Assembly (NCBI GenBank): GCA_900540305.1
Contig: UQFL01000079.1
Span: forward strand, 1 to 6,844
Reading direction: 5' to 3'
Source of the DNA: an uncultured Oscillospiraceae bacterium
GTDB lineage: Bacteria > Bacillota > Clostridia > Oscillospirales > Acutalibacteraceae
Length of the DNA: 6,844 bases
Shown piece after piece: positions 5,470 through 6,844 of the stretch; position 1 is the first letter of the stretch; each line of letters begins with the position of its first letter. The notes beneath the pieces were generated by a model that searched no databases, was not told where the DNA came from, and saw only the letters and a program-made list of their open reading frames with translations. The translations under genes and the position numbers were made by a program.

Positions 5470-6074
5470 TAACAATTGAAAATCTATGCAAAGCATATAA
5501 TGATAAAATTTTGTTCAAAAATTTTCATTTGGAAATTCCAGATAGCCGTTTTTTGGTAATTAGTGGCGAAAGTGGATGCGGAAAAAGTACTTTACTTAAT
5601 ATGATTGGAGGTATTGAAACTCCTGACAAAGGTTCTATTATTGTGAATGGTTTTGATGTGACAAAAAAAGGAAAAAAGCAGAAATATTTCAAAGAAGTTG
5701 TTGGATTTTTATTTCAAAATTTTGCCCTTTTGGAAAACAAAACAGTAAAAGAAAATCTAGAAATAATAAAAAAATCAGGTAGAACGGATATTTCAATAAA
5801 TGAAGCTCTTGAAAAAGTTGGTTTACAGAAAGTAATTAACAAAAAAGTCTATCAATTATCTGGTGGCGAACAGCAGAGAGTTGCGTTAGCTCGTTTAATG
5901 CTAAAGAAATGTTCGATTGTATTAGCAGACGAACCAACTGGTTCCTTAGACAAAAAAAATAGTGAGATTGTTATGAATATATTGCATGAGTTAAGTGAAC
6001 AGGGAAAAACAGTTATTGTTGTAACTCATAGTGAAGAAATTGTAGCACAAGAAAAGCATGTTCTATATTTATAA
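5466..6074 (+). CDS. ABC transporter ATPase, lactococcin 972 bacteriocin group
   Basis: A cytoplasmic ATPase that should power the membrane protein encoded just upstream, in bacteriocin export and/or self-protection. The 202-residue protein is a complete single ABC domain of the usual length for this group. Visible motifs are Walker A GESGCGKST (34-42), the Q-loop Gln84 in FLFQNFALL, signature LSGGEQQR (131-138), Walker B IVLADEPT (151-158) with Asp155 and catalytic Glu156, the D-loop SLD (160-162) and the switch His188. The overall look is that of the LolD/MacB-like subfamily, which pairs with FtsX-like permeases, consistent with its neighbour. Its ATG overlaps the upstream stop as ATGA, so translation is coupled. 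It is the last gene of the operon, followed by a terminator hairpin at 6088. All catalytic residues are intact. Confidence 0.95.
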   Translation: MITIENLCKAYNDKILFKNFHLEIPDSRFLVISGESGCGKSTLLNMIGGIETPDKGSIIVNGFDVTKKGKKQKYFKEVVGFLFQNFALLENKTVKENLEIIKKSGRTDISINEALEKVGLQKVINKKVYQLSGGEQQRVALARLMLKKCSIVLADEPTGSLDKKNSEIVMNILHELSEQGKTVIVVTHSEEIVAQEKHVLYL

Positions 6075-6087
6075 TTACCCATAATAG

Positions 6088-6135
6088 AAGAATATGTTCT
6101 TTCGGGAGACACCTCCTCTAAGAACATATTCTTTT
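6088..6135 (+). terminator. Rho-independent terminator of the bacteriocin operon
   Basis: Arms AAGAATATGTTCTT (6088-6101) and AAGAACATATTCTT (6120-6133) pair over 14 bp. Inside, GGAG (6105-6108) and CTCC (6113-6116) form a second short stem with an ACAC loop. The stem runs into TTTT (6132-6135) and begins 13 bases after the ATPase stop. The reverse strand lacks a T-run, so it should act mainly on plus-strand transcription. The stem is AT-rich and the U-tract short, so efficiency may be moderate. Confidence 0.7.
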
Positions 6136-6225
6136 GGTTAAAATTGATTATAAAGATACTTTTATTTCAGTATATTCGCTATATTGATGGGATATATATT
6201 TGCATATTATTTATATGGATAAGGA

Positions 6226-6462
6226 TTATAACTCTAGTGAGTCTTCTGCATCTACCCACATCTGTAAATTACCCTCAAGATATAATCTTGCATATTCCAA
6301 AGGCTCATCCACAGCCAATGAAGTAAGCGCACATTCTGATCCGTATGTGGTTTTTAGATTTTTTTCAGCTTTCCAGCAATCAATGCGAAGCATATATCCG
6401 GCACTTGTGTAAACATCAATACTATCGTGATTTATGTTGTATTCTGCATAAATTGTTCTCAT
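6226..6462 (-). CDS. Small hypothetical protein, DUF6061-like
   Basis: The 78-residue acidic protein starts MRTIYAEYNI and has the pattern of a short strand-rich N-terminal half (YTSAGYMLRIDCWKAE, about 18-33) and a C-terminal part SLAVDEPLEYARLYLEGNLQMW (about 48-69). From memory this fits DUF6061, small proteins of unknown function common in Clostridia and their mobile elements; the match needs checking. There is no membrane segment, signal or catalytic motif. The start at 6462 is supported by GGAG on the minus strand (6473-6476), 10 bases upstream. It converges on the bacteriocin operon, so it is transcribed separately. No convincing terminator follows its stop. No link to bacteriocin function is visible. 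Confidence 0.75.
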   Translation of the reverse strand: MRTIYAEYNINHDSIDVYTSAGYMLRIDCWKAEKNLKTTYGSECALTSLAVDEPLEYARLYLEGNLQMWVDAEDSLEL

Positions 6463-6569
6463 CGTATCTTATCTCCATTTTCTTTTAATAATCAGTTATA
6501 GAGTTAAATATCGAAAACATTTCAATCAGTTCACCATGTCGTTATTGTTATACTGTGTTATGAAATTTT

Positions 6570-6648
6570 CTTTCCCTTATTTTTTCCCATATTAAGGTTC
6601 ATGAAAACCAATGTGAGAATATAACACAAGGGAAAGAGTAAGGGAAAG
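6570..6648. repeat. 19-bp inverted repeat, fully pairing as plus-strand RNA
   Basis: Left arm CTTTCCCTTATTTTTTCCC (6570-6588) and right arm GGGAAAGAGTAAGGGAAAG (6630-6648) pair over all 19 positions if transcribed from the plus strand, with two G-U wobbles (6580/6638 and 6582/6636). On the minus strand those two would be A-C mismatches. The 41-base loop holds two further short pairings: ATATT/AATAT (6589-6593/6618-6622) and GGTT/AACC (6596-6599/6606-6609). No T-run follows, so it is not a standard terminator. Confidence 0.7.
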
Positions 6649-6688
6649 CTCACTTGCTACAAACTTAGTATTTTCAAGGGTTTGCGAA

Positions 6689-6723
6689 GAATTTGATAAT
6701 TAAATATAACAGTTATTAAATTT
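6689..6723. repeat. AT-rich stem-loop
   Basis: Bases 6689-6701 can pair with 6711-6723 over 13 positions as plus-strand RNA, three of them G-U, around a 9-base loop (AAATATAAC). The stem is almost entirely A and T, so it is weak and could be chance in such sequence. Confidence 0.35.
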
Positions 6724-6844
6724 CCTAAAATATGTGAAATATCAACTGGAATTTACCAATTTTCGGAGATTAAGGTTTCCGGATGTGAAAAAACTAATTT
6801 AATATTCTTCTTGGAATTCAGCAACAACATCAATGTACCTTGTT

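Larger units (their letters stand above)
6463..6844. other. Non-coding, AT-rich structured tail (382 bases)
   Basis: No convincing gene lies here on either strand. Besides the ribosome site of the minus-strand small gene, it holds a 19-bp inverted repeat (6570-6648), an 8-base complementary pair crossing it (6554-6561 with 6621-6628), and a 13-bp AT-rich stem-loop (6689-6723). The right edge may enter another gene, but only short open stretches are visible before the window stops. Confidence 0.6.

Noticed and set aside
6144..6412. Plus-strand open frames at 6144-6326 and 6200-6412.
   Set aside because: No ribosome sites, and both overlap the better-supported minus-strand small gene at 6226-6462.
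6799..6844. Possible C-terminus of a minus-strand gene entering from the right (reading TRYIDVVAEFQEEY then stop).
   Set aside because: Only about 14 codons are visible, and another minus-strand frame is open over a similar or longer stretch. Nothing separates it from chance without the sequence beyond the window.
1..6844. Searched for tRNA, rRNA, CRISPR repeats, insertion-sequence transposase or integrase.
   Set aside because: No such feature is visible on either strand; there is no regular repeat-spacer array and no recombinase motif.

Overview
The window looks like part of a mobilizable element from a low-GC Gram-positive gut-type bacterium (Clostridia, probably Lachnospiraceae or a relative). 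This is inferred from strong AGGAGG ribosome sites, AT-rich cargo, and a MobA/MobL (MOBQ-type) relaxase of the sort common in Clostridia. No host marker gene is present, so the taxon is not proven.

Layout. Bases 1-208 form a GC-rich non-coding leader with two tandem hairpin-plus-AAGAGTGCC modules and a larger stem-loop, together read here as a candidate origin of transfer. The relaxase gene follows (209-1930). Its last ~660 bases also carry, one frame over, a complete coiled-coil gene (1272-1631) and the start of a coiled-coil/membrane protein gene (1650-2603). Each has its own ribosome site, so the relaxase tail is double-coding.

A sharp compositional step then leads to an AT-rich bacteriocin cassette. 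It begins with a near-consensus promoter whose -35 box overlaps the stop codon of the preceding gene. Next come a Sec-exported lactococcin 972-family bacteriocin (2667-3011), a perfect-palindrome terminator or attenuator (3034-3063), a small single-span membrane protein (3079-3528), a large multi-span bacteriocin-associated membrane protein (3529-5469), and its ABC ATPase (5466-6074). A terminator hairpin closes the operon (6088-6135). Beyond it lies a convergent small gene (6226-6462, minus) and a 382-base non-coding tail (6463-6844) with a 19-bp inverted repeat and other potential RNA structure.

How it fits together. The mobilization genes would carry the cassette between cells. The cassette would make a secreted antibacterial protein plus a membrane/ABC complex that, in this family, is thought to give immunity and/or export. 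The palindrome after the bacteriocin gene would let the peptide be made in excess over the complex. The most unusual signals are the tandem oriT-like modules with stem-preserving sequence changes, the nested overlapping genes, and the unexplained structured tail.
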